Source: Clostridia bacterium (GTDB lineage: Bacteria; Bacillota; Clostridia; Oscillospirales; CAG-272). Taken from it: DNA of 7,744 bases. Location: assembly GCA_017452215.1 (NCBI GenBank), contig JAFTMU010000040.1, positions 1 to 7,744 on the forward strand, in the 5' to 3' direction. The notes below the pieces were generated by a model. It was not told where the DNA came from, did not search any database, and saw only the letters and a list, made by a program, of their open reading frames with translations. Made by a program: the position numbers and the translations under genes. Positions 6,632-7,744 of the stretch are shown here, piece after piece; position 1 is the first letter of the stretch; every line of letters starts with the position of its first letter.

Positions 6632-7342
6632 ATGAAAAAGTGGAAAGAATCCGAATTTTTCAAAAAACTGAAGCAGGTGCGCATCAACCGTGCCGTTTAC
6701 CTCTCTGCCATCGTCATTCTTTTGGCGCTGTCGGTGGTCCTGGTGGTGACCGTGGCAACCAACAGAGCGAATAAGAATCCCGATGATTCCCTCCCCTCGG
6801 GCTCGGGAGACGGAACCACGCAGACGCCCCCCGATCAAAACGGCGGCAGCGAGCCCACCTACAACGACACCGTGCCCGAATTGTCTCTGCCCGTTTCCGG
6901 GTCCTTGACCAAGAAGCACAGTGTGGACACGCAGGTATTTTCCCAGACCATGAACGATTATCGCATTCATCTTGGCGTTGACATTGCCACCGAGGCGTCC
7001 GCCCCTGTGTTTGCCGTTGCTGACGGCGAGGTGGCGCAGATCTGGGAGGACCCCATGATGGGTTGGTGTGTGGCGCTCTCCCACGGCGGTGAGTGCGTGA
7101 CCGTTTATAAAAATCTTGCCAAGGAGTTTGCCGAGGGCATAGCCGTTGGTAACGACGTTGTGACGGGGCAGCTGCTTGGGTCGGTTGGCGATACTGCCAT
7201 GATGGAGATCGCAGAGGAGCCTCACCTGCATTTGGAAATGACGGTGAAGGGATTGCAGGTGGATCCCTTGGAGTATTTCAGCGAGGCGGTGATCAATACG
7301 CTGACCGAGGACACCGTTTATGAGGGTACGGTAGGAAAATAA
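6632..7342 (+). CDS. spoIIQ: SpoIIQ-like single-pass membrane protein with M23/LytM domain
   Basis: 236 residues. A basic N-terminus (1-20) and one membrane helix (about 21-42) lead to a linker rich in P, G, S, T and D (about 43-84), then an M23/LytM domain (about 85-217). The zinc-binding H-x-x-x-D motif is H113-D117 in 'RIHLGVDI', and the H-x-H motif is H198-H200 in 'EEPHLHLEM'. In active M23 enzymes 'HGxGYVTVYxHL' carries a catalytic histidine; here the aligned segment ends 'TVYKNL', so N161 replaces it. The 'GSVGDTAMMEIAEEPHLHLE' to 'VDPLEYF' block is the part that most resembles clostridial SpoIIQ, which sits in the forespore membrane and joins SpoIIIAH during engulfment. Start: ATG 6632 lies 8 nt after AAAGGAG (6617-6623). 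An in-frame ATG at 6539 would add 31 residues, has no such site and overlaps the promoter. It is a monocistronic gene between two terminators. The M23 fold is sure; the SpoIIQ identity is likely, the alternative being another membrane-anchored M23 protein. Confidence 0.8.
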   Translation: MKKWKESEFFKKLKQVRINRAVYLSAIVILLALSVVLVVTVATNRANKNPDDSLPSGSGDGTTQTPPDQNGGSEPTYNDTVPELSLPVSGSLTKKHSVDTQVFSQTMNDYRIHLGVDIATEASAPVFAVADGEVAQIWEDPMMGWCVALSHGGECVTVYKNLAKEFAEGIAVGNDVVTGQLLGSVGDTAMMEIAEEPHLHLEMTVKGLQVDPLEYFSEAVINTLTEDTVYEGTVGK

Positions 7343-7351
7343 AAAACGAAC

Positions 7352-7388
7352 AAAAAGCCCGCCCCGAGATCGGGGCGGGCAGGTTTTT
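7352..7388. terminator. Bidirectional GC-rich terminator between convergent genes
   Basis: GCCCGCCCCG (7357-7366) pairs perfectly with CGGGGCGGGC (7371-7380) around the loop AGAT. Rightward, T5 (7384-7388) follows after AGG and the stem lies 14 nt past the SpoIIQ-like stop codon. Leftward, the complement of A5 (7352-7356) gives T5 directly after the stem, followed by further T-rich sequence, 28 nt beyond the stop of the small peptide gene at 7409. It therefore serves both converging transcripts, and the leftward form looks the stronger. Confidence 0.9.
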
Positions 7389-7408
7389 GCTTTTGGGAGC
7401 TATGAGGA

Positions 7409-7537
7409 TCAACCGTTCAGGATGGCGAAAATATCGTCGCCCCAGAGGTCGCTTTCGTCACCGGATGCGGTGAGAATGTCCTCGTTCTCCAAGTAAAGAA
7501 GATTTACGATAGGCTCAACATAGTTTTTCATATTCAT
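7409..7537 (-). CDS. Small acidic peptide, unknown function
   Basis: 42 codons: starts 'MNMKNYVEPIVNLLYLENED', continues 'ILTASGDESDLWGDD' and ends 'IFAILNG'. Strongly acidic, with no cysteine, no signal peptide and no clear membrane helix. A perfect ribosome-binding site AAAGGAGA (7541-7548) lies 3 nt before the ATG at 7537 and 9 nt before the ATG at 7531, so the product may begin at 'MKNY' with 40 residues. It starts 14 nt after the stop of the upstream gene and is followed 28 nt later by a strong terminator, so it looks like a genuine last cistron. The pattern Y-x-x-P near the start followed by 'EDILTASG' recalls tiny unnamed proteins I have seen in gut Clostridia ('YxxP...EDVITTSG'). That is memory, not a search. 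No function is proposed. Confidence 0.65.
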   Translation of the reverse strand: MNMKNYVEPIVNLLYLENEDILTASGDESDLWGDDIFAILNG

Positions 7538-7551
7538 CAATCTCCTTTCTA

Positions 7552-7744
7552 TTATTCTGCAGCCTTGGGGGTAGCACCGAAGCCCAGAAGGGTTTCCATG
7601 TGTGCGCCGTTGTAGCCACTGTCAATTACTCTCTGTGCAACTGCCTTTACGTTGTCAACGGTAGCATCTGCTGCCACGATGACAACAGTCTCGCCGCTGA
7701 GGAGAGTTACCTTAACGTAACCTGCTGCTGCAAAGTTGGTCTCG
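7552..7744 (-). CDS. Small protein of unknown family (N-terminus outside window)
   Basis: Only the last 64 residues are visible, from 'ETNFAAAGYVKVTLLSGETV' through 'VDNVKAVAQRVIDSGYNGAH' to 'METLLGFGATPKAAE' and a TAA at 7552-7554. The frame stays open to the right edge. The likely fold is a beta hairpin (VKVTLLSGETVVIVA) followed by an amphipathic helix (VDNVKAVAQRVIDSG). It is rich in alanine and valine. Codon choice (GCA, GTT, GTA, GGT, ACC) differs from the GCC/GTG/GGC habit of the ABC operon, as in strongly expressed genes. It is probably co-transcribed with the small peptide gene 14 nt downstream and shares the terminator at 7352-7388. I do not recognise the family. Confidence 0.7.
   Translation of the reverse strand, partial: ETNFAAAGYVKVTLLSGETVVIVAADATVDNVKAVAQRVIDSGYNGAHMETLLGFGATPKAAE

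Overview
The window looks like a chromosomal segment of an endospore-forming clostridial Bacillota, probably an uncultured gut-type lineage. The reasons are AGGAG-type ribosome-binding sites, roughly half G+C by eye, a SpoIIQ-like M23 protein behind a sigma-F-like promoter, and an InlB/Flg_new-type repeat in a membrane protein. This placement is inferred from gene content, not from a marker gene.

Positions 1-6357, minus strand: one tightly packed operon, transcribed right to left. It encodes a GldA-like ABC ATPase (6357-5263), a GldF-like ABC-2 permease (5236-4469), two tandem divergent GldG-like auxiliary membrane proteins (4447-2873 and 2844-1045), and a membrane protein that joins an InlB-type B-repeat to a DUF4340-like region (999 to beyond the left edge). 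Gaps are 21-28 nt between the first four genes and 45 nt before the last. Together these look like one Gld-type ABC transport complex. The ATPase drives the permease, and the single-span or double-span partners place large domains outside the membrane. The substrate cannot be read from the sequence.

Positions 6358-6631: a divergent intergenic region. It holds a candidate extended -10 promoter for the leftward operon, a strong hairpin with a T-run reading rightward, a sigma-F-like promoter, and a leader hairpin just before the next gene's ribosome-binding site.

Positions 6632-7342, plus strand: a single-pass membrane M23/LytM-domain protein most like clostridial SpoIIQ, the forespore half of the SpoIIQ-SpoIIIAH channel. 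It is followed by a GC-rich terminator that works in both directions.

Positions 7409-7744, minus strand: a convergent pair. An unrecognised small protein enters from the right edge (64 C-terminal residues visible). A 42-codon acidic peptide gene follows 14 nt behind it, with a perfect ribosome-binding site. This pair and the tandem GldG plus cytoplasmic B-repeat arrangement are the least explained parts of the window.
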